Below are positions 1 to 8,945 of a stretch of 64,000 bases of DNA, in pieces; positions within the stretch are counted from its first letter, which is position 1; each line of letters starts with the position of its first letter. The notes beneath the pieces were generated by a model. The model had not been told where the DNA came from. It saw nothing but the letters and a program-made list of their open reading frames with translations, and searched no databases. Made by a program: the position numbers and the translations under genes. The stretch is from Pseudothauera hydrothermalis (GTDB lineage Bacteria > Pseudomonadota > Gammaproteobacteria > Burkholderiales > Rhodocyclaceae), in the NCBI RefSeq assembly GCF_003345255.1, contig NZ_CP029331.1, positions 1,798,001-1,862,000 on the forward strand, given 5' to 3'.

Positions 1-395
1 AGCCGCACCCTCAGGGTTTCTTTGGGCGCGTTCATCGTCAGCTTTTCCATGCAGTTGATGAACACCATGCCGGGGCCGCGCTTGGCTTCCATGGTGCGCC
101 CGACGTGCAGCGCGGTGGCTTCGGCCAGCAGACCAAGGTCGAACTGCACCACCGACTTGTCGGCATTGTCGACATTGAACTTGTACTGCTGAAGCTTATT
201 TTTGACGTACTTGGTCTTGAAGCGGCGGTCGGACACAGTGGGTACCATGGCATCCGAAATATGACCGATCCCGCCCAGGCGCGCGGCTTCCAGCGAAAGT
301 TCGGCAGTCGAAATATCCACCCCCATACCGCCGATCACGATCGGCACCAACTCATGCTTGCCGAACTTCAGGCGAAAGTCATCCACACGCTTCAT
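1..395 (-). CDS. Nitronate monooxygenase-like flavoprotein, 3' part cut by window edge
   Basis: An open frame runs leftward from an ATG at 395 off the window edge, giving the first 131 residues. The segment LVPIVIGGMGVDIST near residue 17-31, followed by a Leu/Ala-rich helix and GGIGHISDAM, matches the N-terminal beta-alpha unit of the nitronate monooxygenase / 2-nitropropane dioxygenase family, FMN enzymes with a TIM barrel. An ATG eight bases upstream leads at once to stop codons, so 395 is the first usable start. The catalytic His region lies outside the window, so an enoyl-ACP reductase (FabK-like) activity cannot be excluded. The gene is divergent from the LysE-family exporter. Confidence 0.75.
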   Translation of the reverse strand, partial: MKRVDDFRLKFGKHELVPIVIGGMGVDISTAELSLEAARLGGIGHISDAMVPTVSDRRFKTKYVKNKLQQYKFNVDNADKSVVQFDLGLLAEATALHVGRTMEAKRGPGMVFINCMEKLTMNAPKETLRVR

Positions 396-674
396 TACTT
401 CATTATCTCTTCTGGCGTAGCCGGTGATTATCGCCCGAGATACCCCTCCTCGGCTAGCAGACGCGCACCGGCGCAGACGCTCAGTGCGGACACAACATCC
501 ACAGCCCGGCTGTGTCGAACGCTTCCGCGTCTTTTTTCACCGGTTGCGGGCAAATTCATTGATTGCGCGTTGCGTCCAAGCACGGTGCATTGTCCATCTG
601 CCCGGATCGCGGATTCGCTTGCTAAGATGTGCGCTTTACGCCACAGCACACGCAACGCCCGCCTGGAGTGCGCC

Positions 675-1334
675 ATGTTCTACGGCATCACCGACCTGCC
701 CACTTTCATTCTGGGAACGATCTTCATCGTCCTGCTGCCGGGGCCGAACTCGCTTTACGTCATGTCGGTCGCTTCGCGCTGGGGTGTGGGGGCCGGCTAC
801 CGCGGCGCGTGCGGTATTTTTGCCGGCGATACCATTTTGATGATCCTGGCGGCCACCGGCACCGCCTCGCTGCTGCGTGCCACGCCGGAGCTGTTCATGG
901 CCATCAAGTACGCAGGCGCGGCCTACCTGGCCTGGATCGGGTTGGGTCTGATACGCGCCGCCATTGCCAACTGGCGCCGTCCGCAGGCCGTTGAAGTCGA
1001 ATCGCCGTCTCAACCGCCGGCAGCCAGCGCTGCTCGCCCTTTCCGCAGTGCGCTGTTGATCAGTTTGATGAACCCCAAAGCCATTCTGTTTTTCGTCTCC
1101 TTTTTCATCCAGTTCGTCGACCCCAACTACGCCTATCCCGGTCTGTCCTTCGTCATCCTCGGCGCCATCGTACAGGTATGTAGTGCGCTCTACCTGTCGG
1201 CACTAATTTTTGGCGGTGCTTATCTGGCCGCGCAGTTTCGTCGGCGCCGGCGCCTGGCGGCAGCCGCTACCGGCAGCGTAGGCGGACTGTTCATCGGCTT
1301 CGGCGCTAAGCTCGCCAGCGCCACACTGAACTGA
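675..1334 (+). CDS. leuE: LysE/RhtB-family amino-acid exporter, LeuE-like
   Basis: A 219-residue inner-membrane protein with about six hydrophobic segments. The N-terminus MFYGITDLPTFILGTIFIVL followed by LPGPNSLYV (PGPN at 22-25) and GACGIFAGDTILM is typical of the LysE/RhtB superfamily and closest in memory to E. coli LeuE. NPKAILFFVSFFIQF in the middle is the second family hallmark. The open frame extends far upstream, but that part is low-complexity and unrelated, so the ATG at 675 at the conserved N-terminus is chosen. The likely role is efflux of leucine or related amino acids by proton exchange; the true substrate is inferred only. No neighbour suggests a pathway. Confidence 0.85.
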   Translation: MFYGITDLPTFILGTIFIVLLPGPNSLYVMSVASRWGVGAGYRGACGIFAGDTILMILAATGTASLLRATPELFMAIKYAGAAYLAWIGLGLIRAAIANWRRPQAVEVESPSQPPAASAARPFRSALLISLMNPKAILFFVSFFIQFVDPNYAYPGLSFVILGAIVQVCSALYLSALIFGGAYLAAQFRRRRRLAAAATGSVGGLFIGFGAKLASATLN

Positions 1335-1436
1335 CGCCCGCTCAAGCCCCCATACAAGTGCGCGCGCCGGCCGGGTTAGAATCGCGCTCTTTTTTGCGGC
1401 CGCCACGCGCGCACCATCCCATTGCAGAGCCCCGCC

Positions 1437-2045
1437 ATGACCGACGCCCACGACCTCACCGCCCCTTATCGACCGCTCACCCGCCGTATCGAGGCCGAAG
1501 CAACTGTCATCGGCGAGCAGATTTTGCGCATCGACCATTTTCTCAACCATCGCATCGAGCCGGCTTTCATCATGGAGCTGGGCCGCGAATTGGCGCGACG
1601 TTTGTCTGCCTTTCATCCAACCCTGATCCTCACCGCCGAGGCCAGCGGTATTGCGCCGGGGCTGGCGGTGGCGCAAGCGCTCAATCTGCCGCTGGTCTAC
1701 GCCAAGAAATACGCGCCGCAAGTGGAATCGCCCTATATTTCGCGCGTGATTCCATCGCCGACCAAAGGTGGTGAGACCAAGCTGGTCATGTCTCAGCGCT
1801 ATGTGCAGCCGGGTGCCCGCGTGGTGCTGGTAGATGATTTTTTGTCCAACGGCCGCACGGCGGTCGCCCTGGTCGATATGGCGCGAGAAGCCGGCGCCGA
1901 GGTACTGGCGGCCGGTTTCATCGTGGAAAAGCGCTTCAAACGCGGTCATGAAGCCGTCGAGGCGCTCGGCGTGCCGGTGGCCACCTTGGCCCAGGTCGAG
2001 CGCTTAGCCCAAGGCAAGGCGGTGCTGCGCCCGCCGCAGGGCTGA
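1437..2045 (+). CDS. xpt: Xanthine phosphoribosyltransferase
   Basis: A 202-residue cytosolic type I phosphoribosyltransferase that would convert xanthine and PRPP to XMP (purine salvage). The PRPP-binding loop VVLVDDFLSNGRTA lies at residues 129-142. TAEASGIAPGLAVA (66-79) and YAKKYAP (88-94) are features of the Bacillus-type Xpt rather than of E. coli Gpt. A TTG codon lies 15 bases upstream in frame, but the ATG at 1437 gives the usual family N-terminus and length (about 190-200). I see no purine riboswitch in the 100 bases upstream. It is a single gene between unrelated genes. Confidence 0.9.
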   Translation: MTDAHDLTAPYRPLTRRIEAEATVIGEQILRIDHFLNHRIEPAFIMELGRELARRLSAFHPTLILTAEASGIAPGLAVAQALNLPLVYAKKYAPQVESPYISRVIPSPTKGGETKLVMSQRYVQPGARVVLVDDFLSNGRTAVALVDMAREAGAEVLAAGFIVEKRFKRGHEAVEALGVPVATLAQVERLAQGKAVLRPPQG

Positions 2046-2100
2046 ACCTGCCGGGGCTTCTCGCGCTACACTGCAGGCATCGCGTTTGGGAGTCAGGCTC

Positions 2101-2961
2101 ATGCAGGAATTCGAACGGCAGGCTCAAGCCTTTGCCTCGCAAATTGAAGACGAATTGCAGGAAGGTCGGCTGAACTTTCCCACCGCACTGGACGTATCCC
2201 TGCGTATCAAGCGTCTGGCGGACAATCCCGAGTCCACTATGGAGGAGATTGCCGCGGCCGTGCGCGCCGAACCGGTGCTCAGCGCCAAAGCAGTGCGCAT
2301 GGCCAACGCAGTGCTGCTCAATCCTTATGGCAGGCCGGTGACCTCGGTCAATGAGGCGGTCAAGCGTATCGGGCTGTCCGCACTGCGTTGCCTGGCCTTC
2401 GCGGTGGCCGCCGAACAACTCGCTCAAGACCACCGTTCGCGCCAGATGCGTCTGGTGGCCTCTGGCCTGTGGATGCACTCGGTGGACGTGGCGGCCTGGT
2501 CATACGCTTTGGCCCGTCATTTGTGCACGGTCCGCCCGGATACCGCAATGCTCGCCGGCATCATGATCGACATCGGCCAGTTTTTCCTGCTTGCCCGCGC
2601 CGCGGATTACCCGGCTCTGGAAGAGAACATGAGCCGTTTCGCCGAGTTCGTCTCCACCTGGGAAGAACCGGTGGGGCGCGCCATTCTGGAAGCCTTTGAG
2701 CTGCCGGAAGCCATCGTCGATGCCTTCCAGTACGAAGACCCTTACGCTGGCAACTGGCCGCCCGAAAATCTTTCCGACATCGTGTTCATCGCCACCCTGG
2801 CGACTGACACGCCCAACCCCTTCGATTCGCTGCTAGGTCTGGATAACCGTGCAGCCCTGCGTGACACCTGTATCGCCGGCCTCGACCGCAGCAAGTATGA
2901 CGAATTGCTCGAAGCGGCGCAGGCCGGCCGGCAGGAGCTGCTGGCTGCGGTGGTCGGTTGA
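2101..2961 (+). CDS. HDOD domain signalling protein
   Basis: A 286-residue soluble protein. Residues from about 20 to 220 read as an HDOD domain, the non-catalytic relative of HD phosphohydrolases: LNFPTALDVSLRIKRLADNPESTMEEIA, then VLSAKAVRMANAVLLNP and VNEAVKRIGLSALRCLAFA. The catalytic HD pair is absent, as usual for HDOD. Such proteins act as scaffolds in c-di-GMP, chemotaxis or stress signalling. The next gene encodes an HD-GYP phosphodiesterase on the same strand 140 bases on, so a shared signalling role is plausible but inferred. GGAG at 2088-2091 nine bases before the ATG supports this start over a TTG at 2086. Confidence 0.8.
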   Translation: MQEFERQAQAFASQIEDELQEGRLNFPTALDVSLRIKRLADNPESTMEEIAAAVRAEPVLSAKAVRMANAVLLNPYGRPVTSVNEAVKRIGLSALRCLAFAVAAEQLAQDHRSRQMRLVASGLWMHSVDVAAWSYALARHLCTVRPDTAMLAGIMIDIGQFFLLARAADYPALEENMSRFAEFVSTWEEPVGRAILEAFELPEAIVDAFQYEDPYAGNWPPENLSDIVFIATLATDTPNPFDSLLGLDNRAALRDTCIAGLDRSKYDELLEAAQAGRQELLAAVVG

Positions 2962-3101
2962 GACAACCTGACCAAGCGCTGCAACTGCCGCGGTAAAACC
3001 TCACGATCGCACTGAACAGACCGCCCGAGCCGCCCATTGCCGGGGAATTTCTGCGCTGTCCACCGGGTCTCAAACGGGGACAAAGCAACGGGAATACCGC
3101 C

Positions 3102-4229
3102 ATGGACGCGCCGCTTGTGGGTGATGCACAGATTGCCGACACGTTTTTGGCCAATACCCTGCCGGGCCGTTTGGCGGAGCTGCAGCGGCAACTTGCCGCA
3201 ATCCAGCCCGACATTGTCCGGGTTGGCGTGTTTTTGGCCGATGCCGACCCGAGCCGCCTGACCTATTGGGCGGACAGTGAGCACCGTGTGCTGCCCTGCC
3301 CCAACGGGGTGGCAAACCTCGCAGACAATCCGGTGCTATCACGCTGCGTCACCCTCGACAGTGCGCAAACCGCTTTCATCCGCATCGATCCGGCATTGGA
3401 ATGGGCCGCCGACGGACACACTTGCCCGCTGCTGGCCGCACCGCTGCGGCGCGATCAGCGCTTGCATGGCTTGCTGATCATCGAATCGGACCCGGCCGTA
3501 CCCCTGCCAGCCTCGCAGATATGCCAGTTACTCGCCTGGGCACCGATGGCCGCCAGTCTGGTGGCGCAAAGCATCGAATCGGTGCGCACGCTGATCGGCA
3601 CCACGCGCTTCGCGCTCGACTTCACACTGACCCGCGACCGCGAAACCGGCGAGCATCAGCTTCGCCTGCGAGACTACATCCTGGCGCTGGCCGCTGAATT
3701 GTCGTCGGCGCATGGATTGAAGGATGCATTCATCGCCGAACTCGCGCTCTTTGGCCCACTGCACGACATTGGCAAGGTCGGCATTCCGGATGCCATTTTG
3801 CTCAAACCAGGACGCTTTGAAGCCCATGAATGGGAGCTGATGAAAGAACACGTGACGCTCGGCCACAGTATGGTGGCACGTCTGATCCACGACTTTCGCC
3901 TGCACAACGCGCCGGGCATGCGGACCCTGCACGATGTGGTGGCCTGGCACCACGAACGCCTGGATGGCAGCGGCTACCCCTACGGCATCCGCGGCGACGC
4001 CATCCCTTTGAGCGCCCGGATCGTCAGCACGGTGGATGTGTTCGACGCGCTGACCTGTCAGCGCCCCTACAAACGCCCGTGGTCTTTGAGCGAGGCGTTT
4101 GCTCACTTGCGCACTCTGGCGGGCCCAAAACTGGACCGCGATTGCGTCGACGCCTTCTGCCATGCCCGCTCCCGGATCGAAGCCATCTGGCAGCGACATG
4201 CCGCCGGCACTGCGCCGGCCACAGGCTGA
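3102..4229 (+). CDS. HD-GYP cyclic-di-GMP phosphodiesterase with N-terminal GAF-like region
   Basis: A 375-residue protein. The first 160 residues look like a GAF-type sensor fold (VGVFLADADP, CPLLAAPLRRDQRLHGLLIIES) without clear ligand residues. From about 185 on it is an HD-GYP domain: HDIGKVGIPD with the metal-binding HD at 221-222, HHERLDGSGYP at 283-293, and ARIVSTVDVFDALTCQRPYK after it. The key residues appear intact, so it should hydrolyse c-di-GMP and lower its level, favouring motility over biofilm. There is no receiver domain or membrane segment. It converges on the esterase gene with only five bases between stop codons. Confidence 0.88.
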   Translation: MDAPLVGDAQIADTFLANTLPGRLAELQRQLAAIQPDIVRVGVFLADADPSRLTYWADSEHRVLPCPNGVANLADNPVLSRCVTLDSAQTAFIRIDPALEWAADGHTCPLLAAPLRRDQRLHGLLIIESDPAVPLPASQICQLLAWAPMAASLVAQSIESVRTLIGTTRFALDFTLTRDRETGEHQLRLRDYILALAAELSSAHGLKDAFIAELALFGPLHDIGKVGIPDAILLKPGRFEAHEWELMKEHVTLGHSMVARLIHDFRLHNAPGMRTLHDVVAWHHERLDGSGYPYGIRGDAIPLSARIVSTVDVFDALTCQRPYKRPWSLSEAFAHLRTLAGPKLDRDCVDAFCHARSRIEAIWQRHAAGTAPATG

Positions 4230-4234
4230 GTCGG

Positions 4235-5179
4235 CTATCCGGTCAGCGCGCTGCGCAAGCGCTGCGCAGCGGCATTGACCGTATCGCGCGCTTCCGGGAA
4301 AAGCTTACCCAAGGTCAAAAATCCATGCACCATGCCGGCCACCGGCAGATGCGTCACCGCCCCACCTTCGGCCCGCACCCGCTCGGCAAAAGCCACGCAG
4401 TCGTCGGTGAGCGGATCGCATTCTGCAGTCACCAACAGCATGGGCGGCAGACCGGCCAAAGAGGCCGCGCGCATTGGCGAAGCACGCCAATCCTCGGCTT
4501 GCCCCGCGGGCAAGTAACGCTCGAAAAACCACTGCAGACTTTCCCGATCCAGGAAGAAACCGTCGCCATAGATCTGCCGGGATGGACGTTGGCTGAGGAT
4601 TTCGGTGCACGGATAAACCAGCAGCAGAAAACACGGCTGGCAGCGGTGCGCATCCCGCAGGGCCAGCGCAGTGACGATGGCCAGATTGCCGCCTGCGCTG
4701 TCGCCGCCCAAGGCGATACGCTGCGGGTCGATACAAAGCAGCCCGGCATGCTCCACCGCCCAGTCAAAAGCCAAACGCGCATCGTTGACCGCGGCCGGAA
4801 ACGGGTGCTCGGGCGCCAGCCGGTAATCCACCGATAGCACCGCGCAGCCGGCGCCGTTGGCCAGCTCGCGGCACAGCACGTCATAGCTGTCCACATCGCC
4901 CACACACCACCCGCCTCCATGGAAATAAATCAGCAGACCCAGCACCGCCCCCGGTCCAGCAGACAGCGGGCGGTACAGACGGGCCAACAATACACTGCCG
5001 TCCGGTCCCGGTATCGGCACTTCGGTCACCGCAGCCACGGCAGGCGCTTCAGGACGAAACGCGAACAGCAACTTCTGAAAAGAATGGCGGGCCTGCGCCA
5101 CCGACAATTCATGAAAACGCGGCGCACCCACACGGTACACCATATCCAACAAAGATCGGGCCTGGGAGGTCAAGGGCAT
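4235..5179 (-). CDS. Alpha/beta hydrolase, hormone-sensitive lipase/acetyl-esterase family
   Basis: A 314-residue soluble hydrolase. The oxyanion motif HGGGW at 87-91 and the nucleophile motif GDSAGGN with Ser161 define the HSL (family IV) esterases. Asp255 in ECDPLTDD and His285 in MVHGF complete the triad. No signal peptide is seen, so it is expected in the cytoplasm and to act on short-chain esters; the natural substrate is unknown. It is transcribed away from the Cys/Met PLP enzyme gene and toward the HD-GYP gene. Confidence 0.88.
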   Translation of the reverse strand: MPLTSQARSLLDMVYRVGAPRFHELSVAQARHSFQKLLFAFRPEAPAVAAVTEVPIPGPDGSVLLARLYRPLSAGPGAVLGLLIYFHGGGWCVGDVDSYDVLCRELANGAGCAVLSVDYRLAPEHPFPAAVNDARLAFDWAVEHAGLLCIDPQRIALGGDSAGGNLAIVTALALRDAHRCQPCFLLLVYPCTEILSQRPSRQIYGDGFFLDRESLQWFFERYLPAGQAEDWRASPMRAASLAGLPPMLLVTAECDPLTDDCVAFAERVRAEGGAVTHLPVAGMVHGFLTLGKLFPEARDTVNAAAQRLRSALTG

Positions 5180-5300
5180 GGATTACAATGGCCGCCAAGC
5201 AGCAGCGATTAAAAAGCCCCTTATTGTAAAGGCTGCCTGGGGCCGCTTGGCCACGCGTCCGCGCCAACCGCTGGCTGTCACGCAGAACCTCGTCATACTC

Positions 5301-6449
5301 ATGAGCACGCCCCACACGCTTTCTCCAGATACCCTCGCCGCCCAGGCGCTGGGTTGGGTCGCCCCCGAGCACCGCGATCTGGCACCCACCCTACATCCGG
5401 CCAGCACCTTCGAGCGCGCCGCTGACGGCAGCTATCCGGACGGTCGGGTCTATGCGCGCGACCACAGCCCGGCCTACGACCAGGCCGAAGCCTTGCTCGC
5501 CGCCCTCGAAAGCGGGTACCAGGCCCTGCTCTTTGCCTCCGGGATGGCTGCCGCCAACGCGCTGCTTCAGGCCCTGGAGCCGGGCGCACACGTGCTGGCG
5601 CCGCGCATCATGTACTGGGGGCTGCGCAACTGGCTGCAAACCTTGGCTGAGCGCGGTCAGATCACTTTGGATTTTTATGACAACGCCGACCACAACGCGC
5701 TGTCGGCCAAGTTGCGCGCCCGGCCGCCGCGCTTGCTGTGGATCGAAACCCCGGCCAACCCCACCTGGGAGATCACCGACATCGCCGCTACCTGCGCTGC
5801 ACGCACCGCTGGCACCCTGGTTGCGGTGGATTCCACCGTGTCCACGCCCTTGCTCACCCGGCCGCTGGCGCTGGGTGCAGATTTCGTCATGCATTCGGCC
5901 ACCAAATACCTCAACGGCCACTCCGACGTAGTGGCGGGCGCCCTGGTATGCCGTGAAGATTCACCGCTATGGCAGCGGGTACGGCAGCAGCGCGCTGTAG
6001 CCGGCGCGGTGCTCGGCCCCTTCGAGGCGTGGCTGCTGCTGCGCGGCATGCGCACCTTGGCGCTGCGAGTGCGCCACGCCTGCGCTTCGGCCCAGCGCAT
6101 CGCCGAAACCTTGCATGGGCACAAGCGCCTCACCCAAGTGCTCTATCCCGGGCTGCCCAGCCACGGCGGCCATGCAGTGGCTGCCGCTCAGATGCAAGGC
6201 GGCTTCGGCGGCATGCTGTCGATCCGTGTGGCCGGCGGAGAGCGCGCGGCCATGGCGGTGGCCGGCCGTCTGAGGGTTTTCAAGCGCGCCACCTCGCTTG
6301 GCGCGGTGGAAAGCCTGGTCGAACACCGGGCCAGTGTGGAAGGCCCCGGCACGATATGCCCGCCCGACCTGCTGCGTTTATCGATCGGCATCGAAGCCAC
6401 CAACGATCTAATCGCCGATCTGCACCAAGCGCTGGACGTGTCCCCTTGA
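5301..6449 (+). CDS. Cys/Met metabolism PLP enzyme (cystathionine beta-lyase / gamma-synthase type)
   Basis: A 382-residue fold-type I PLP enzyme. PLP would bind Lys202 in HSATKYLNGHSD. YARDHSPAYDQAEALLAALE and LLFASGMAAANALLQAL are the usual N-terminal cofactor and tetramer-contact segments, and SLGAVESLVEHRAS near the C-terminus is typical of cystathionine beta-lyases and gamma-synthases. The family interconverts cystathionine, cysteine, homocysteine or O-acyl-homoserine. The reading alone does not separate MetC from MetB, so no symbol is given. The ATG at 5301 gives the normal family length; upstream codons in frame look non-coding. Confidence 0.85.
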   Translation: MSTPHTLSPDTLAAQALGWVAPEHRDLAPTLHPASTFERAADGSYPDGRVYARDHSPAYDQAEALLAALESGYQALLFASGMAAANALLQALEPGAHVLAPRIMYWGLRNWLQTLAERGQITLDFYDNADHNALSAKLRARPPRLLWIETPANPTWEITDIAATCAARTAGTLVAVDSTVSTPLLTRPLALGADFVMHSATKYLNGHSDVVAGALVCREDSPLWQRVRQQRAVAGAVLGPFEAWLLLRGMRTLALRVRHACASAQRIAETLHGHKRLTQVLYPGLPSHGGHAVAAAQMQGGFGGMLSIRVAGGERAAMAVAGRLRVFKRATSLGAVESLVEHRASVEGPGTICPPDLLRLSIGIEATNDLIADLHQALDVSP

Positions 6450-6632
6450 GCCGGCAAAAGCGCCGCCGCCGTGCGGTTTGATCGAGGTCACGTGTGAAAC
6501 GCCCTGTGAAATTTATGTGAGGCGAAGCCTACAAAACATCACCGCGGAGCGCCAAATTAGGTTGCAGCTATCGCTTCAAATCTTTGACTTTAAAGCTTTT
6601 TTACTTATAGTGGCTGCATGCGAAAACAGTAT

Positions 6633-6717
6633 TGGTGCCCGGGACGGGACTCGAACCCGTAAGCCTGTCGGCGGCGGATTTTAAGTCCGCTATGTTTACC
6701 AATTTCATCACCCGGGC
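6633..6717 (-). tRNA. tRNA-Leu(UAA)
   Basis: On the minus strand an 85-base cloverleaf runs from acceptor GCCCGGG (6717 downward) to the matching CCCGGGC, A and encoded CCA (6633-6635). The anticodon arm GCGGA-CTTAAAA-TCCGC has anticodon UAA, and a long variable arm typical of class II tRNAs is present. A -10-like TACAAT lies on the minus strand at 6727-6732. This is the same isoacceptor as leuZ, which in E. coli closes the pgsA-glyW-cysT-leuZ array; see the tRNA-Gly and tRNA-Cys entries. Confidence 0.96.
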
Positions 6718-6983
6718 AAAGCGCGGATTGTACCGCGCGCGAGCGGCAGAACGCACGCACATCCGGATGCCGGCGCAATGCCCCGAAGCACAGGGCACAA
6801 GGCACTGGCGCAGCAACAAACTTCGCGGTATCGTGCGCCCCCTGGTTTGCTATCGCCGCAAACAAGCATGCGGGCGGTGCCGAGTCTCGCATTGGATTGC
6901 CGTTCTTCGGCCAGGCCTCGACGGGCACCCGGCGGTAGCCAGCGGGTCTAAGTAGTACGCCACCGCATTGTGGAGATGCGCTC

Positions 6984-7442
6984 GTGATCGTGTTCAATTT
7001 GGGGTGCGACAAAGAACATCGTTTCGAAGGCTGGTTTGCCTCGGCCGAGGCATTCGACCAACAGCTCGCAGGCGGACTGGTGACCTGTCCGGTTTGCGGC
7101 TCGGCAGACATCTCTCGTCTGCCTTCTGCGCCTTATGTGGTGACCCGTCATCAACAACCGCCCGAGGCGCCCACCCATCCGGCCCCAGGCGGAATTCAAC
7201 ACCCACCCGGACCGGCTTCGGCGATGACGCCGGAAGCGGCCGTGGTCATGGCGTTGCTGCGGCGCATGGCGCGTGAATCCGAAGATGTGGGCGAACGCTT
7301 CCCGGAAGAAGCGCGCCGCATTCATTACGGCGAAGCCGAAGCGCGCAGCATCCGCGGGCAAGCTGCACGCGAGGATCTGGAAGAGCTGCTCGAAGAAGGC
7401 ATCATGGTCTTACCGGTTCCGGGCGACGAGGACCTGCACTGA
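6984..7442 (+). CDS. DUF1178 family protein
   Basis: A 152-residue protein. The N-terminus MIVFNLGCDKEHRFEGWFAS with TCPVCGSADISRLPSAPYV is the DUF1178 signature: two cysteines at the start of a predicted zinc knuckle (CPVC near residue 33-36) plus Cys8. The C-terminal half (EEARRIHYGEAEARSIRGQA) is also characteristic. The function of the family is not established. The start is GTG at 6984, with GGAG at 6971-6974; the nearby ATG at 6975 runs into a stop after two codons. The gene lies between tRNA-Leu and a convergent phosphodiesterase gene. Confidence 0.85.
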   Translation: MIVFNLGCDKEHRFEGWFASAEAFDQQLAGGLVTCPVCGSADISRLPSAPYVVTRHQQPPEAPTHPAPGGIQHPPGPASAMTPEAAVVMALLRRMARESEDVGERFPEEARRIHYGEAEARSIRGQAAREDLEELLEEGIMVLPVPGDEDLH

Positions 7443-7476
7443 GTGCAGATGGCACGCTGCGCCGGTTCGAGGCGCT

Positions 7477-8679
7477 TCAGTCGCAGCGTGCGCCGATGAG
7501 CGGCACCCACATCTCTTCGGCGCTCAAGCCGCCGTGCACACCAATCAGCTCAGGCGGGCGCTCTGCCGGCACGCGATCGATGATTGTCCAGCCGCGTTCC
7601 ATCAGCAGGGTATGGGTACCTACCCGTTCGCTCAGCCTTTTGTGACGGATGCCTGGCCCGAACAAACCCTCTGCCACCAAATCGGCAGAGCGGCGCAGCA
7701 GTGCTTTTCCAGGCAACGTCTCGCGCGCCCAGGCTTCGAACTCGTGCTCGGCTCCGCTGCGAACCTTGCAAAACGCAGCCCGTCGCTCGCCAAACAGCGC
7801 AGAGGCGAGCATCGCAGCAACCTCCCGACGGGTATCCAGGCGAATGCGCCGTTCGCGCGGGTTGTCGATGAAACCATGATCCGCGCTCACCAGCACTTCG
7901 GCACCACTGCCTGCCAGACGCTCGAGCAAGCTGCCAAAAGCGCGGTCGATACGGGCAAATTCCTCGAGCACCGGTGCCGAGCGGCAGCCGTAGCGGTGAC
8001 TGAGCGCATCGAAGCGTTCGTAGTAGGCATACACATATCCGCCACCCCGAGCTCGCAAGGCCCGGACGGTTTCGACCACACGCGCCACCAGTTCATTTAC
8101 GCCGCGATAAGCTTCGACACGTGCGCCACGACAGTGCCGTAGCGAGAAAGCCGATCCGGCGATATGGCGCGGCGCAATCACCACGCAGGGTTTGCGCGCC
8201 TGTTGATACAGGCTGGGAAAGGGAAACAACCGAGAAAGCAGGCTGGCGCCGCGCACCGCGCCCTTCCCGCGCCTAGTCAGCGGCAAAGGGGCCAACACGC
8301 CACCAAAGCGCGGCTCGTTTATGAACCAGCCGGTCAAACCATGAGTGTACGGCGCCAAACCGGTCATCACCGTTGTTATGGCACTGGCCGTGGTGGATGG
8401 AAACACGCTGGTCAGCCGCCGGCGGCGATGGTGCAGTAAAACGCTGCCGACACCGTAGCGCTGCAAAAACGCGTCGCCCAAGCCATCGACCAGCCAGAAT
8501 ACCAGCACCTCCCCTGGGCGCTTTACGGCATCGTTAGAAAGCCGCCAGGGCAGGCCGTCTTCGCAGCCGGCCAACCAGCGTCGCACACCGGCGATCAGGC
8601 CATAAAGCCCATCGGCGCCATAATCGGGACGCACCGCTCCGAGAGGCAATTTGCGGCCAGAACGCATTTCACCGGGCAT
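7477..8679 (-). CDS. Type I phosphodiesterase / alkaline-phosphatase-superfamily hydrolase
   Basis: A 400-residue soluble protein of the alkaline phosphatase superfamily, nucleotide pyrophosphatase/phosphodiesterase branch. The metal-binding opening LVFWLVDGLGDAFL is followed by the nucleophile segment TSVFPSTTASAITTVMTGLAP, then YAYYERFDALSHRYG and SADHGFIDNP carrying further metal ligands. A signal peptide is not seen. The start at 8679 is chosen because GGAAGG lies seven bases before it; a TTG at 8709 would sit inside a strong hairpin. The substrate is unknown. The gene follows a tRNA-Gly on the same strand, within the segment that separates tRNA-Gly from tRNA-Leu. Confidence 0.8.
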   Translation of the reverse strand: MPGEMRSGRKLPLGAVRPDYGADGLYGLIAGVRRWLAGCEDGLPWRLSNDAVKRPGEVLVFWLVDGLGDAFLQRYGVGSVLLHHRRRRLTSVFPSTTASAITTVMTGLAPYTHGLTGWFINEPRFGGVLAPLPLTRRGKGAVRGASLLSRLFPFPSLYQQARKPCVVIAPRHIAGSAFSLRHCRGARVEAYRGVNELVARVVETVRALRARGGGYVYAYYERFDALSHRYGCRSAPVLEEFARIDRAFGSLLERLAGSGAEVLVSADHGFIDNPRERRIRLDTRREVAAMLASALFGERRAAFCKVRSGAEHEFEAWARETLPGKALLRRSADLVAEGLFGPGIRHKRLSERVGTHTLLMERGWTIIDRVPAERPPELIGVHGGLSAEEMWVPLIGARCD

Positions 8680-8700
8680 TTTTTGGCCTTCCAAAGCAAT

Positions 8701-8729
8701 CGGGGGCAAGGTCTTTGACCTTGCCCCCG
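8701..8729 (-). terminator. Perfect 13-bp hairpin after tRNA-Gly (possible weak terminator or processing stem)
   Basis: Bases 8701-8713 and 8717-8729 are exact inverted repeats with a three-base loop. On the minus strand the stem begins nine bases after the CCA end of tRNA-Gly. It is followed by ATTGCTTTGG, a poor U-tract, and then by the ribosome site of the phosphodiesterase gene. It may end or attenuate tRNA transcription, or form a processing boundary between tRNA and mRNA. Confidence 0.55.
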
Positions 8730-8737
8730 AACATGTC

Positions 8738-8813
8738 TGGAGCGGGAAACGAGTCTCGAACTCGCGACCTCAACCTTGGCAAGGTTGCGCTCTACCAACT
8801 GAGCTATTCCCGC
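8738..8813 (-). tRNA. tRNA-Gly(GCC), copy 1
   Basis: A 76-base cloverleaf on the minus strand from GCGGGAA (8813 downward) to TTCCCGC, T and encoded CCA (8738-8740). The anticodon arm CAACC-TTGCCAA-GGTTG gives GCC. It is identical over all 76 bases to the copy at 11000-11075. Its own promoter candidate lies at 8851-8879. Confidence 0.97.
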
Positions 8814-8850
8814 ATTGTCTTGTGCGCTTTCTGCTGCGCAACGGGGGCGA

Positions 8851-8879
8851 ACTATACCGCCGTTCGCGGCACGATGCAA
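8851..8879 (-). promoter_or_regulatory. Candidate sigma-70 promoter for tRNA-Gly copy 1
   Basis: On the minus strand TTGCAT (8874-8879) and TATAGT (8851-8856) are separated by exactly 17 bases. Transcription would begin about 30 bases before the tRNA. This would let the tRNA-Gly copy work independently of the upstream array. Confidence 0.55.
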
Positions 8880-8945
8880 CATGCTTGACGCTGATTACGA
8901 ACCGTTCAAGGCCCCTTCATTGTCCAGTTGCCGAACATCTTTCGG

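Noticed and set aside
105-674. Long N-terminal extension in frame with the LeuE-like exporter
   Set aside because: It lies opposite the nitronate monooxygenase gene and through AT-richer spacer, has biased non-protein-like composition, and the family N-terminus begins at 675.
1335-1436. Possible purine riboswitch before xpt
   Set aside because: No conserved purine-aptamer loops or terminator/anti-terminator pair can be seen in the 100-base spacer.
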